Shown here: positions 24,353 to 33,025 of the stretch, piece after piece
How positions within the stretch are numbered: position 1 is the stretch's first letter
Layout: each line of letters begins with the position of its first letter
Assembly (NCBI RefSeq): GCF_003254505.1
Contig: NZ_QFYP01000001.1
Location: 1,782,001-1,846,000 of the forward strand
DNA: 64,000 nucleotides
DNA from: Phenylobacterium hankyongense
GTDB taxonomy: Bacteria > Pseudomonadota > Alphaproteobacteria > Caulobacterales > Caulobacteraceae
Reading direction: 5' to 3'
Position numbers and translations under genes: made by a program
Notes under the pieces: generated by a model
What the model saw: the letters and a program-made list of their open reading frames with translations, nothing else
Databases searched by the model: none
What the model was told of the DNA's origin: nothing

Positions 24353-24535
24353 ATGTCGAAGTTCGTGACCCGCTTCCTGAAGGATGAATCCGGCGCCACC
24401 GCCATCGAGTATGGCCTGATCGCCGCGCTCGTCGCCGTCGTGCTCGTGACTGCCCTCACCCTGATGGGTCAGAGCCTGCAGGCCACCTTCACCAAGGTGA
24501 AGACGTCGCTGGATACCGCGAACGCCGCCGCCTAA
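24353..24535 (+). CDS. pilA: Flp family type IVb pilin
   Basis: The 60-residue pilin has a short basic leader, the Flp signature DESGATAIEYGLIAAL (prepilin peptidase cuts after the Gly), and a single hydrophobic helix, then a small tail. It is the major subunit of the Flp pilus used for surface attachment. AGAGGAGA before the ATG is a strong ribosome site, and a good terminator follows the stop. The prepilin peptidase gene is next, 136 bases downstream beyond the terminator. The symbol follows Caulobacter usage. Confidence 0.93.
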   Translation: MSKFVTRFLKDESGATAIEYGLIAALVAVVLVTALTLMGQSLQATFTKVKTSLDTANAAA

Positions 24536-24560
24536 GGCGAGCTGACGCCTGTTTGAGCGA

Positions 24561-24600
24561 GGCCCCCGGCGGGAGACCGCCGGGGGCCTTTGCTTTTTTT
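24561..24600 (+). terminator. Rho-independent terminator after the pilin gene
   Basis: A perfect 12-base stem (24561-24572 with 24577-24588), a GAGA tetraloop, and then a T-rich tract ending in seven T residues (24594-24600). It lies 25 bases after the pilin stop and before the prepilin peptidase gene, so pilin mRNA probably ends here with partial readthrough into cpaA. Confidence 0.92.
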
Positions 24601-24671
24601 AGGCCCTGCTTTTTGGCCAGCGAAACCCTCCGTTCATCCGCCCGCGGCAAGCTGGGCGTGGAGGCCCGTCC

Positions 24672-25193
24672 ATGATCCACCTGCTGCAGAGCGCGCTGGT
24701 GCTCGTCTTCCCCGCCCTGGTGGTGTTCGCCGGGCTGCGGGACGCGGTGAGCTACGTCATTCCCAACTGGATCTCGCTGGCCCTGGTCGCGGCCTTCGCG
24801 GTCGCGGCCCTGGCGCTCGGCGCGCCGCTGGGTGTCATCGGACTGAACTTCGGGGTCGGGCTCGCGGCCCTGGTCGCCGGCATCGGCATGTTCGCCCTCG
24901 GCTGGATCGGCGGCGGCGACGCCAAGCTGTTCGCAGCCGCCGCCCTGTGGCTGGGCTGGCCGGCCTCGTTCACCTATCTGATCGTGGTGTGCCTGGCGGG
25001 CGGCGCCCTGGCCGTGGGCCTCCTTTGCCTGCGCTCGCCCCTGCTGCGGCACTTTGTGCTGGCCGGCCCCGCCTGGTTCGCGCGCCTGGCCGAGCCGGGC
25101 GAGAACGTCCCCTACGGCCTCGCCATCGCCGTCGGCGCCCTGGCGGCCTTCCCCGCCTCGCCGCTGGCCGCCGGCCTCGCCTTGCCGCTCTGA
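24672..25193 (+). CDS. cpaA: Prepilin peptidase CpaA/TadV
   Basis: CpaA is the inner-membrane aspartic protease that processes the Flp pilin and the TadE/G pseudopilins. The 173-residue product has about six hydrophobic segments and the two catalytic aspartates in the expected contexts: GLRDAVSYVIPNW near residue 24 and the loop IGGGDAKLFAA near residue 83. It lacks the N-methylation domain of PilD, as usual for CpaA/TadV. The rest of the Tad export machinery (CpaB-CpaF, TadB, TadC) is not next to it in this window. Confidence 0.92.
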   Translation: MIHLLQSALVLVFPALVVFAGLRDAVSYVIPNWISLALVAAFAVAALALGAPLGVIGLNFGVGLAALVAGIGMFALGWIGGGDAKLFAAAALWLGWPASFTYLIVVCLAGGALAVGLLCLRSPLLRHFVLAGPAWFARLAEPGENVPYGLAIAVGALAAFPASPLAAGLALPL

Positions 25194-25258
25194 GCGGTTG
25201 CGGCCGCCGCGCAGTTGGGACAGATGAGAAGGCCCCACCCGTCGCAGGCGCTTGCACC

Positions 25259-26635
25259 ATGTCCGAAGTGATCCTCGAGGCGTCGCAGGGCGCCGCCATT
25301 CCCATCTTCGCCCTGCGTGAAGGCGACGTGGCCGCCGCGCTCGAGGGACAGCCGGTGCTGACCGCGCTCGCCCAGCGGCTGGAGTTCAAGGGCAAGGCCG
25401 GCCAGGCGCTGGTCGCGCCGGACGCCGAGGGCGGCGTCGACCGGGTGCTGTTCGGACTGGGCGGGAGCGAGGACCCGATGGCCTTCCGCGGCCTGCCCGC
25501 CAAGCTCTCGGCGGGAACCTACCGCATCGCCCAGGCGCCCCCGGGCATGGCCGCCGACCAGATCGCGCTGGCCTTCGCGCTCGGCAGCTACAAGTTCGAC
25601 CGCTACAAGCCCCACGCCGGCGAACGGCCGAAGCTGCTCGCCGAAGGGATCGACGTCGCCGAGGTCCGCCACGTGGCGCACGCCTGCGCCCTGGCGCGGG
25701 ACATGATCAACACCCCGCCCAACGACCTCGGGCCGCACCAGATCGAGACCATCGCCCGCGAGATCGCCGAGCAGTACGGCGCGCGGATCACCGTCATCGA
25801 GGGCGAGGGCCTGCTGGAGGCCAACTATCCCGCAGTCCATGCGGTGGGCCGCGCGGCCAGCCCCGAGCGGGCGCCGCGGATGATCGAGATCGCCTGGGGC
25901 GAGGCGGGGCGGCCGCTGGTCGCCCTGGTCGGCAAGGGCGTGGTGTTCGACACCGGCGGCCTGGACATCAAGCCCTCGTCCGGCATGCGGCTGATGAAGA
26001 AGGACATGGGCGGGGCCGCGCATGCGCTGGCGCTGGGCCGGATGATCATGGCCGCCGACCTGCCGGTGCGGCTGGCGGTGCTGGTCCCGGCGGTGGAGAA
26101 CGCCATCTCCGGCGACGCCATGCGGCCCGGCGACGTGATCGGTTCGCGCAAGGGGTTGTCCATAGAGATCGGCAACACCGACGCCGAGGGCCGGCTGATC
26201 CTGGCCGACGCGCTCACCCGCGCCGCCGAGCTGGAGCCGGCGCTGACCATCGACCTGGCGACCCTGACGGGCGCCGCCCGCGTGGCGCTGGGGCCGCAGC
26301 TGCCGCCCTACTACACCGACGACGAGGCGCTGGCGGCCGCCATCGCCCGCCACGCGCAGGCGGCCTCGGATCCGCTCTGGCGGATGCCGCTGTGGAAGCC
26401 CTACGCCGACGCCCTCGATTCCGACGTGGCCGAGATCAAGAACGACCCCGACGGCTGGGCGCAGGCCGGCTCGGTGACCGCGGCGCTGTTCCTGCAACGC
26501 TTCGCGCCGCCCGGAGCGTGGGTCCATTTCGACATCTTCGCGTGGAACCCGCGCGGCCGGCCGGGCCATCCGGTGGGCGGCGAGGCGCAGGCGATCCGCG
26601 GCCTCTACGCCATGATCCGCGAGCGGTTCGCATGA
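25259..26635 (+). CDS. Leucyl aminopeptidase family protein (M17)
   Basis: The 458-residue cytoplasmic enzyme removes N-terminal amino acids using two zinc or manganese ions. The C-terminal catalytic domain has GKGVVFDTGGLDIKPS with the first metal/active-site lysine, KKDMGGAAH, and the family signature NTDAEGRLILADAL. The N-terminal domain (about 1-150) is more divergent, as is usual. The start (MSEVILEAS) is chosen from an ATG at 25259; the longer frame runs through cpaA. The stop overlaps the NlpC/P60 gene (ATGA), so the two are co-translated. Confidence 0.93.
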   Translation: MSEVILEASQGAAIPIFALREGDVAAALEGQPVLTALAQRLEFKGKAGQALVAPDAEGGVDRVLFGLGGSEDPMAFRGLPAKLSAGTYRIAQAPPGMAADQIALAFALGSYKFDRYKPHAGERPKLLAEGIDVAEVRHVAHACALARDMINTPPNDLGPHQIETIAREIAEQYGARITVIEGEGLLEANYPAVHAVGRAASPERAPRMIEIAWGEAGRPLVALVGKGVVFDTGGLDIKPSSGMRLMKKDMGGAAHALALGRMIMAADLPVRLAVLVPAVENAISGDAMRPGDVIGSRKGLSIEIGNTDAEGRLILADALTRAAELEPALTIDLATLTGAARVALGPQLPPYYTDDEALAAAIARHAQAASDPLWRMPLWKPYADALDSDVAEIKNDPDGWAQAGSVTAALFLQRFAPPGAWVHFDIFAWNPRGRPGHPVGGEAQAIRGLYAMIRERFA

Positions 26636-27465
26636 GCTTCGACCCCCGGGTGACGCCGATCCGCGACGGGATCGCCTCCCGCCGCCTGGAGGGGGTGATC
26701 GCCGCCGAGGTCTACCTCGACCCTCGGCCGATGAGCTGCGTCGCGCCGGCCGCCGGCATCCGCCGTCACCCGGACGCGGAGTCGGAACAGATGGACCAGC
26801 TGCTGTTCGGCGAGGTCTTCGAGGTGATCGAGGAGGAGGGCGCCTACCTGTGGGGCCAGGCCCGCCGCGACGGCTATGTGGGTTTCGTCGAGGCGGCGGC
26901 CCTCGCGCCCCTGCGCCCCGCGCCCACTCACCGGGTGTCGGCGATCCGCACCTACGCCTTCGCCGAACCCTCGATCAAGTCGCGGGCGATCGGCCCCTAT
27001 TCGATCAACGCCCTGGTGAGCGTGGAGGCTGAGGAGGGGCGGCTGGCGAAGGTCGCGGGCTCCGGCTGGGTGACCGCCGCGCATCTGGCGCCGATCGGGG
27101 CCGTCGAGGCCGATCACGCTGCGGTGGCGGAACGGTTCCTCGGCGCGCCCTATCTGTGGGGCGGGCGCGAGAGCCTGGGCCTGGACTGCTCCGGCCTCGT
27201 GCAGCAGGCGCTGTTCGCCTGCGGCCGGGCCTGTCCGCGCGACACCGACCAGCAGGCGGCGATGGGCGCGCCCATCGAGCGCGGGGCGTTCGCCCGCGGC
27301 GACCTGGTGTTCTGGAAGGGGCACGTGGCGATCGGCCTGGACGCCGCGCGGATCATCCACGCCAACGGCCATCACATGGCCGTGGCCATCGAGCCGCTGG
27401 ACGCGGCGATCAGCCGAATCGCGGCGGCCGGGGTCGGCCAGCCGACAGGCTACCGGCGGGTCTGA
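26632..27465 (+). CDS. NlpC/P60 family cell-wall peptidase (C40) with SH3-like domains
   Basis: The 277-residue product has two bacterial SH3-like regions (about 20-100 and 102-150) that probably bind peptidoglycan and a C-terminal NlpC/P60 domain (about 160-275). The catalytic Cys is in LDCSGLVQQAL and the His in WKGHVAIGL. Such enzymes cut gamma-D-Glu-diaminopimelate bonds in muropeptides. No signal peptide is seen, so it may act in the cytoplasm on recycled peptides, which would fit its overlap with the aminopeptidase gene in one operon. That combined role is inference. Confidence 0.9.
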   Translation: MSFDPRVTPIRDGIASRRLEGVIAAEVYLDPRPMSCVAPAAGIRRHPDAESEQMDQLLFGEVFEVIEEEGAYLWGQARRDGYVGFVEAAALAPLRPAPTHRVSAIRTYAFAEPSIKSRAIGPYSINALVSVEAEEGRLAKVAGSGWVTAAHLAPIGAVEADHAAVAERFLGAPYLWGGRESLGLDCSGLVQQALFACGRACPRDTDQQAAMGAPIERGAFARGDLVFWKGHVAIGLDAARIIHANGHHMAVAIEPLDAAISRIAAAGVGQPTGYRRV

Positions 27466-27494
27466 CCGCCGGAGCTGCCGGTTCGGATGGCTGG

Positions 27495-28211
27495 CTAGTT
27501 CGGATTGCCGGGCTTCGCCGCCTGCTGGGTCGGAGCGCCCGGGCCCTGGCCTGCAGGACCGCCCGCGCCGGCGGCCGGGGTGGCGGTGGAGCCGGTGGCG
27601 ACCGGCTGGGCGGCGGGCGCGGCGCCCGGAGCGGCTGCGGCCGGAGCCGCGGCGGCTGCCGCGGCAGGGTTCGGCGTCGGGATCGGCAGGCTCGAACCTT
27701 GGCTGTGCAGGTAGGCGATGACGTTGATGCGGTCTTCCGGCTTCTTCAGCCCGACGAAGGTCATCTTGGTGCCGTTGATGTAGGCCTGGGGCGACTTCAC
27801 GAACTCATAGATGTGCTCGTAGTCCCAGATCGGCTGCTTGGCGCCGAACGCCTCCATGCCCGGGGAATAGGCGAAGCCCGGGTGGCTGCCCGGCTTGCGG
27901 CCGACCACGCCCCACAGGTTCGGGCCGGTGCCGTTCGCGCCGCCGTTGTCGGCGTTGTGGCAGGACTTGCACTTCTGGAAGACGGCTTCGCCGGCCTTCA
28001 CGTCCGCCGTCGGCAGGACCGTGCCCCAGTCGGGCGGCACTTCGGGCGCGGCGGCTCCGCCGCCGGTGTCGGCGGCGACTTCCACCGCGTAGCCCGGCTT
28101 GGCGACCGGCTCCTGGGTGAACACGCCGGAGGAGAGTTCACGGAGGCCCACGATGGCCAGACCCGTCGCCAGCACTGCGCCGGCGACCTTGTTGAAGGTA
28201 AGGTCGCTCAT
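27495..28211 (-). CDS. Membrane-anchored class I cytochrome c
   Basis: The 238-residue product has an N-terminal uncleaved membrane helix (about 8-25), a linker, and a cytochrome c domain (about 70-175) with heme-binding CKSCH at 81-85 and the axial methionine in INGTKMTF (Met150). This layout matches CycM-type electron carriers that shuttle electrons between the bc1 complex and cytochrome oxidase. Residues 177-238 form an unusual tail of Ala, Pro and Gly (repeats such as AAAAAAAPAAAAPGAA) that the family does not normally have. The gene is convergent with the NlpC gene. Confidence 0.92.
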   Translation of the reverse strand: MSDLTFNKVAGAVLATGLAIVGLRELSSGVFTQEPVAKPGYAVEVAADTGGGAAAPEVPPDWGTVLPTADVKAGEAVFQKCKSCHNADNGGANGTGPNLWGVVGRKPGSHPGFAYSPGMEAFGAKQPIWDYEHIYEFVKSPQAYINGTKMTFVGLKKPEDRINVIAYLHSQGSSLPIPTPNPAAAAAAAPAAAAPGAAPAAQPVATGSTATPAAGAGGPAGQGPGAPTQQAAKPGNPN

Positions 28212-28336
28212 AGTCCCCTAATCGGCCCTCTTCACAGCCGGCCCCGCGAGCCGTTGAAAGCGCGGGAATCCCGCCCCTTGTTGCGCCCGGCTCTCTTACA
28301 CGCTACCGGCGCTCACGCAACCGCCCACTGACCGGC

Positions 28337-29089
28337 ATGAACCCCATAGTCCTGATCCCCGCGCGCATGGCCGCGACCCGCCTGCCGGGGAAGCCCCTGG
28401 CCGACATCGCCGGCATACCAATGATCGTCCGCGTGCTGCGCCAGGCGCTGTCCGCGGACGTCGGTCCGGTGGCCGTGGCGGCCGGCGATCGCGAGATCGT
28501 CGACGCTGTCGCGGCGGCCGGCGGCCGCGCGGTGCTGACCGATCCGGACCTGCCCTCCGGCTCCGACCGCATCCTCGCGGCGCTGGCCGAACTGGACCCC
28601 GCGGGCGCCTATGACGCGGTGATCAACCTGCAGGGCGACATGCCGTTCGTGGCGCCGTCGGTGCTGGCGGCGTGCGCCGGCCTGCTCGCCGACCAGCCGG
28701 CCTGCGACATCGCCACCGTGGTCGCGCCGGAAGGCTCGCGCGACGACCGCACCAATCCCGACGTGGTCAAGGCGGTGCTGTCGATGCAGGCGGACGGCCG
28801 CACCGGCCGGGCGCTCTACTTCACCCGCTCGACGCTCTATGGCGACCAGCCGGTCTGGCGGCACGTGGGCATCTACGGCTACCGGCGCGCGGCGCTGGAG
28901 CGGTTCAACGCCGAGCCGCCCTCGCCGCTCGAGCGGCGGGAGAAGCTCGAGCAACTGCGGGCGCTGGAGCTGGGCCTCTCGATCTGGGCGGCCGTCGCCG
29001 ACGAGGCGCCGATCTCGGTGGATAGCCCCTCGGACCTGGAACGCGCCCGGGCCTACGCACAGACTTCGAACGAACGGACAGCTTCATGA
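28337..29089 (+). CDS. kdsB: 3-deoxy-manno-octulosonate cytidylyltransferase
   Basis: KdsB activates Kdo as CMP-Kdo for the inner core of lipopolysaccharide. The 250-residue protein starts with the nucleotide-binding motif IPARMAATRLPGKPL, has the LPSGSDRI and NLQGDMPF segments, and the YRRAALERF motif near residue 180, all in the expected places for KdsB. The last codons overlap the prephenate dehydratase gene (ATGA), so the two are translationally coupled. The pairing with an aromatic amino acid gene is a recurrent alphaproteobacterial layout. Confidence 0.95.
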   Translation: MNPIVLIPARMAATRLPGKPLADIAGIPMIVRVLRQALSADVGPVAVAAGDREIVDAVAAAGGRAVLTDPDLPSGSDRILAALAELDPAGAYDAVINLQGDMPFVAPSVLAACAGLLADQPACDIATVVAPEGSRDDRTNPDVVKAVLSMQADGRTGRALYFTRSTLYGDQPVWRHVGIYGYRRAALERFNAEPPSPLERREKLEQLRALELGLSIWAAVADEAPISVDSPSDLERARAYAQTSNERTAS

Positions 29090-29931
29090 CCACGGGACGT
29101 ATCGCCTTCCAGGGCGAACTGGGCGCCAACAGCCACGAGGCCTGCATGGCGGCCTTCCCCGACATGGAGCCGGTTCCGCACGCCACCTTCGAGGAGGCGT
29201 TCGAGGCGGTGAAGTCCGGCGACTGCCAGCTGGGCATGATCCCGGTGGAGAACTCCATCGCCGGCCGGGTGGCGGACGTGCACCACCTGTTGCCCAACTC
29301 GGGGCTGAAGATCATCGGCGAGCGGTTCAAGCCGATCCACTTCCAGCTGATGGCCAATCCGGGCGTGAAGCTGGAGGACGTGAAGACCGCGGTGAGCATG
29401 CCGTTCGCGCTCGGCCAGTGCCGCAAGACCATGCGGCGGCTGAAGCTGAAGGGCGAGGGCGTCGGCGACACCGCCGGCGCCGCCAAGCTGCTGTCCGAAC
29501 ACCCCGATCCCACCAAGGCGGCGGTTTCCCCGGCGCTGGCGGCGGAGATCTACGGGCTCGAGATCCTGCTGCGGGACATCGAGGACGAGCACACCAACAC
29601 CACCCGCTTCCTGGTGATGACTGCGGACCGCAATCCGGACCCGCCGCCGTTCACCAGTCCCTGCGTCACCAGCTTCGTGTTCCGGGTCCGCAACCTGCCG
29701 GCGGCGCTCTACAAGGCGCTGGGCGGCTTCGCCACCAACGGCGTCAACATGACCAAGCTGGAAAGCTACATGGAGAACGGCGCCTGGTCGGCCACCTTCT
29801 TCTATTCCGAGGTCGACGGCCGGCCGGAGGACCGCGGCCTGGCCCTGGCGTTCGAGGAGCTGCGGTTCTTCTCCGAACGGTTCGAGATCCTCGGCGTCTA
29901 TCCCGCCGATCCGTTCCGCACGCGGGGGTGA
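29086..29931 (+). CDS. pheA: Prephenate dehydratase
   Basis: This enzyme turns prephenate into phenylpyruvate on the phenylalanine pathway. The 281-residue product has the dehydratase domain (about 4-180), with IAFQGELGANSHEA, IPVENSIAGRV and NTTRFLVM, and a C-terminal ACT domain (about 195-275) with KLESYMENGAW, which binds phenylalanine for feedback inhibition. There is no chorismate mutase domain, so this is the monofunctional form. It overlaps kdsB by 4 bases. Confidence 0.95.
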   Translation: MTTGRIAFQGELGANSHEACMAAFPDMEPVPHATFEEAFEAVKSGDCQLGMIPVENSIAGRVADVHHLLPNSGLKIIGERFKPIHFQLMANPGVKLEDVKTAVSMPFALGQCRKTMRRLKLKGEGVGDTAGAAKLLSEHPDPTKAAVSPALAAEIYGLEILLRDIEDEHTNTTRFLVMTADRNPDPPPFTSPCVTSFVFRVRNLPAALYKALGGFATNGVNMTKLESYMENGAWSATFFYSEVDGRPEDRGLALAFEELRFFSERFEILGVYPADPFRTRG

Positions 29932-29937
29932 AATAGA

Positions 29938-30050
29938 CCTCGTCATCGCCCGGCTCGTCCGGGTGATCCATCCCAAACCCGATCTTCATCGAGCACGGCA
30001 AGGCGTTGGGCTGGGTGGCCCGGACAAGCCGGGCCATGACGATCTGGGGT
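29938..30050. repeat. Palindromic intergenic repeat pair
   Basis: Two related hairpins face each other: one around 29939-29970 with GCCCGGCTCGTCCGGG, and one around 30018-30045 with GGCCCGGACAAGCCGGGCC. Their sequences are close to reverse complements. This short motif (CCCGG-CTTGT-CCGGG) is a common extragenic palindrome in alphaproteobacteria. It fills the gap between the convergent pheA and nudC genes and may help end transcripts. Confidence 0.75.
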
Positions 30051-30051
30051 G

Positions 30052-30978
30052 TTACCCTTCCTCGACCCAGGCCTTGATCAGCTGGTGGGCGATGGCGAGG
30101 CGGTTGGGGGCGGCGACGCCGTCCAGCTTGCCGGCAAGAAGGTCGCGGGCCTCGTCGCGGGTGAACCAGCGCACTTCCGAGAGCTCAGTCTGGTCGGGCG
30201 CGCCCTCCTCGTCCTCCACCTCGGCGATCAGGCCGATCATCAGCGAGGACGGATAGGGCCAGGGCTGGGTCGAGTGGTAGCGGACCCGCACCGCGTGCAG
30301 GCCGGCTTCCTCGTTCAGCTCGCGGGCGCAGGCCTCCTCGATCGACTCGCCCGGCTCCAGGAAGCCGGCGAGCGCCGAGAACATGCCCTTCGGCCAGACC
30401 TCCTGGCGGCCCAGCATGCAGCGGTCGCCGTGGTAGGGCAGCATGATCACCACCGGGTCGGTGCGCGGGAAGTGCTCGGCCTCGCAGGAGGCGCACTTGC
30501 GCTTCCAGCCGCCGTCGACCGCCCGCGAGGGCTGGCCGCAGACCGCGCAGTGCTTGTGCCGGCGGCGCCATTCGAACATCGACTTGGCGGTGGCCAGGAT
30601 CGCCGCCTCGGGGGCTGGCACCCTGAGCGCGACCGCCCGCAAGTCCTCGAACTTGCCCAGCCCCTCCAGGGCGCTTTCGGCGGGATCGGAGGTATCCTCC
30701 AGGTCGACCGCGAAGATGGCGGTGCCCTTCCACAGGCCCATGAACAGCAGCCGCTCGGCGCCGCCGGACAGCTCGCTGACCAGCTTGGCGGGCAGATAGG
30801 CGATCTGCAGGTCGCCGTCCTTGGACGGTTCGACCAGGGGCCGGCCGTTCCACATGGCCAGGCCGAGCGAGTCGGACGAGGCGAGCTGTTTGGCCAGCCA
30901 TTCGTCATCGCCGCGCCGGTCGCTCGCCCGGTCGAGGGGATTGCCGGCGAAGGTGTTCAGGAAGACGTCGAGTGCCAT
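30052..30978 (-). CDS. nudC: NAD(+) diphosphatase (Nudix), decapping NudC
   Basis: NudC cleaves NADH to NMNH and AMP and removes NAD caps from RNA. The 308-residue product shows an N-terminal domain, a zinc-binding site (CAVCGQ and CASCEAEHFPR), the Nudix box GFLEPGESIEEACARELNEE, and the NudC-specific QPWPYPSSLM motif after it. That last motif separates NudC from other Nudix enzymes. The gene is followed by the palindromic repeat and convergent pheA. Confidence 0.94.
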   Translation of the reverse strand: MALDVFLNTFAGNPLDRASDRRGDDEWLAKQLASSDSLGLAMWNGRPLVEPSKDGDLQIAYLPAKLVSELSGGAERLLFMGLWKGTAIFAVDLEDTSDPAESALEGLGKFEDLRAVALRVPAPEAAILATAKSMFEWRRRHKHCAVCGQPSRAVDGGWKRKCASCEAEHFPRTDPVVIMLPYHGDRCMLGRQEVWPKGMFSALAGFLEPGESIEEACARELNEEAGLHAVRVRYHSTQPWPYPSSLMIGLIAEVEDEEGAPDQTELSEVRWFTRDEARDLLAGKLDGVAAPNRLAIAHQLIKAWVEEG

Positions 30979-31071
30979 GCGGCAGAGTTATTAAGGCGCC
31001 AGGGCCGGCGCGTCATGTGCGCGCGCAACCTGCGCGGCCAGCTTGCACAGTCGAGCGCCAGCGGCGATATA

Positions 31072-31175
31072 GGGGGCGGAGATCGGCGACGGGCGAACGC
31101 CTCGCCAACCCGGTCAGGTCCGGAAGGAAGCAGCCGTAACGAGTTTCGCTTCGGGTCGTCGTTCGGTCTCCACCC
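31072..31175 (+). ncRNA. ffs: Signal recognition particle RNA (small bacterial 4.5S type)
   Basis: The conserved SRP domain IV core GGTCAGGTCCGGAAGGAAGC is at 31112-31131, followed by AGCCGTAACGAG. The flanks (31072-31090 and about 31155-31175) pair as GGGCGGAGA...CGACG with CGTCG...TCTCCACCC to close the hairpin, giving an RNA of about 100 bases. It binds Ffh and carries membrane-protein ribosomes to the membrane. It lies directly before dnaX, a usual place in this order. The exact ends are estimated from the pairing. Confidence 0.93.
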
Positions 31176-31210
31176 TAACTCCTTAAAAGCCCCCGTCCTT
31201 CCAAGAGCCT

Positions 31211-33022
31211 ATGGCCGACGAAGACCTCACGCTCGAAGACCAGCCGCCAGAGCGTGATCCGAACACGGGCGACATGTTCGGCGACGCGCCCAAGCCGACG
31301 GTGTCGGAGGAATCGGCCGCGTACACCGTCATCGCGCGCAAGTACCGGCCGCGCACCTTCGACGACCTCTATGGCCAGGAAGCCATGGTGCGGACGCTGC
31401 GCAACGCCTTCGCCAGCGGCCGGATCGCCCACGCCTTCATGCTCACCGGGGTCCGCGGGGTCGGCAAGACCACCACCGCGCGCCTGCTCGCCCGGGCCCT
31501 GAACTACGAGACCGACGCCATCCACGAGCCGACCCTCGACCTGCGCGAGGAGGGCCGCCACTGCCAGGCGATCATCGACGGCCGGCACATGGACGTCCTG
31601 GAACTCGACGCCGCCAGCCGCACCGGCGTGGCCGACATGCGCGAGCTGCTGGACGGGGTGCGCTATGCGCCCGTCGAGGCGCGCTACAAGGTCTACATCA
31701 TCGACGAAGTGCACATGCTCTCGACCGGGGCGTTCAACGCGCTCCTGAAGACCCTCGAAGAGCCGCCGCCGCACGCCAAGTTCATCTTCGCCACCACCGA
31801 GATCCGCAAGGTGCCGGTGACCATCCTGTCCCGCACCCAGCGCTTCGACCTGCGCCGGGTCGAGCCGGAGGTGATCATCAAGAACCTGGAGATGATCGCC
31901 GAGAACGAGGGCGCCCGCGTCGAGGCCGAGGGGCTGATGCTGATCGCCCGCGCCGCCGAGGGCTCGGTGCGCGACGCCCAGTCGATGCTCGACCAGGCCA
32001 TCGTCCAGGCCGATCCCGGCATGACGGTCACCGCCGCCACCATCCGCGACATGCTCGGCCTGGCCGACCGCGCCCAGACCATCGGCCTGTTCGAACAGGT
32101 GATGCGCGGCGAGGCGGGCCCGGCGATCGAGACCTTCCGCACCCTCTACAGCTACGGCGCCAATCCCGACCAGATCCTGCTGGACCTGCTGGACCACTGT
32201 CACGGCGCCTCGGTCGCCAAGGCGATCGGCCCGCAGGCCCTGACCCTGCCCAAGGAGCAGGCCGGCCGGCTGGCGGCGGTGGGGGCGGCGGTGTCCGCCG
32301 GCACGCTCTCCCGCCTGTGGCAGCTGCTGCTGAAGGCCTACGAGGAGGTGCGCCGCGCCCCCGACGCCGCCGCGGCCGCCGACATGGCGATCATCCGCAT
32401 GGCCTACGCCGCCGACCTGCCGGGGCCGGAGGAGGCGCTGAAGCGCATCCAGGCCGGCGAGCCCCTGGGCGCCGGTCCTTCCGGCGGCGGCGGCTCCTCG
32501 GGCGGCGGCGGAAGCAGCAGCGGCGGGGGAGGTGGCGGCGGCGCGACGGCGGTGGCCCGGATGACCGCGCCGCAGCCGCAGCCGCAGGGCCAGGAGCCGG
32601 TGGCCTCCCTGAAGACCTTCGAGGACGTGCTGGCGCTGATCGACCGCAAGCGCGACATCGCCCTGAAACTCGACGTGGAGCGCTACGTCCGTCCGATCAG
32701 CTTCCGCCCCGGCGCCATCGAGTACGAGCCGGCGCCCGGCGCGCCGAACAATCTGGCCCAGCGGCTGGTTGGGCGGCTGAAGGAGTGGACCGGCGAACGC
32801 TGGCTGATCGCCGCCCAGGGCGGCGGCGGGGCCGAAAGCCTCTGGGAGCGGCAGAAGCGCGAGGAACGCGAGACCCGCGCCCAGATCGAGCAGGACCCGT
32901 TCATCCGCTCGGTGATGGAGGCCTTCCCCGGGGCCGAGATCGTCGGCATCCGCAACCTGCCGCAGCCGGAGGCGGCCGCGGCCCCGCCGCCGGACGAGGA
33001 CGGCGACAACGATGAGGATTGA
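31211..33022 (+). CDS. dnaX: DNA polymerase III subunit gamma/tau
   Basis: DnaX is the clamp-loader ATPase that also holds the polymerase cores together. The 603-residue protein has the Walker A motif GVRGVGKTT (about 80-88), DEVH at 165-168, and TLEEPPP with the sensor region after it. Where E. coli has four zinc cysteines, here only C118 remains (GRHCQAI), so no zinc ion can bind. After the clamp-loader part comes a Gly/Ser-rich linker (about 422-446) and a tau C-terminal domain. No slippery frameshift site is evident, so only tau may be made. It is followed 3 bases later by ybaB. Confidence 0.95.
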   Translation: MADEDLTLEDQPPERDPNTGDMFGDAPKPTVSEESAAYTVIARKYRPRTFDDLYGQEAMVRTLRNAFASGRIAHAFMLTGVRGVGKTTTARLLARALNYETDAIHEPTLDLREEGRHCQAIIDGRHMDVLELDAASRTGVADMRELLDGVRYAPVEARYKVYIIDEVHMLSTGAFNALLKTLEEPPPHAKFIFATTEIRKVPVTILSRTQRFDLRRVEPEVIIKNLEMIAENEGARVEAEGLMLIARAAEGSVRDAQSMLDQAIVQADPGMTVTAATIRDMLGLADRAQTIGLFEQVMRGEAGPAIETFRTLYSYGANPDQILLDLLDHCHGASVAKAIGPQALTLPKEQAGRLAAVGAAVSAGTLSRLWQLLLKAYEEVRRAPDAAAAADMAIIRMAYAADLPGPEEALKRIQAGEPLGAGPSGGGGSSGGGGSSSGGGGGGGATAVARMTAPQPQPQGQEPVASLKTFEDVLALIDRKRDIALKLDVERYVRPISFRPGAIEYEPAPGAPNNLAQRLVGRLKEWTGERWLIAAQGGGGAESLWERQKREERETRAQIEQDPFIRSVMEAFPGAEIVGIRNLPQPEAAAAPPPDEDGDNDED

Positions 33023-33025
33023 GCG

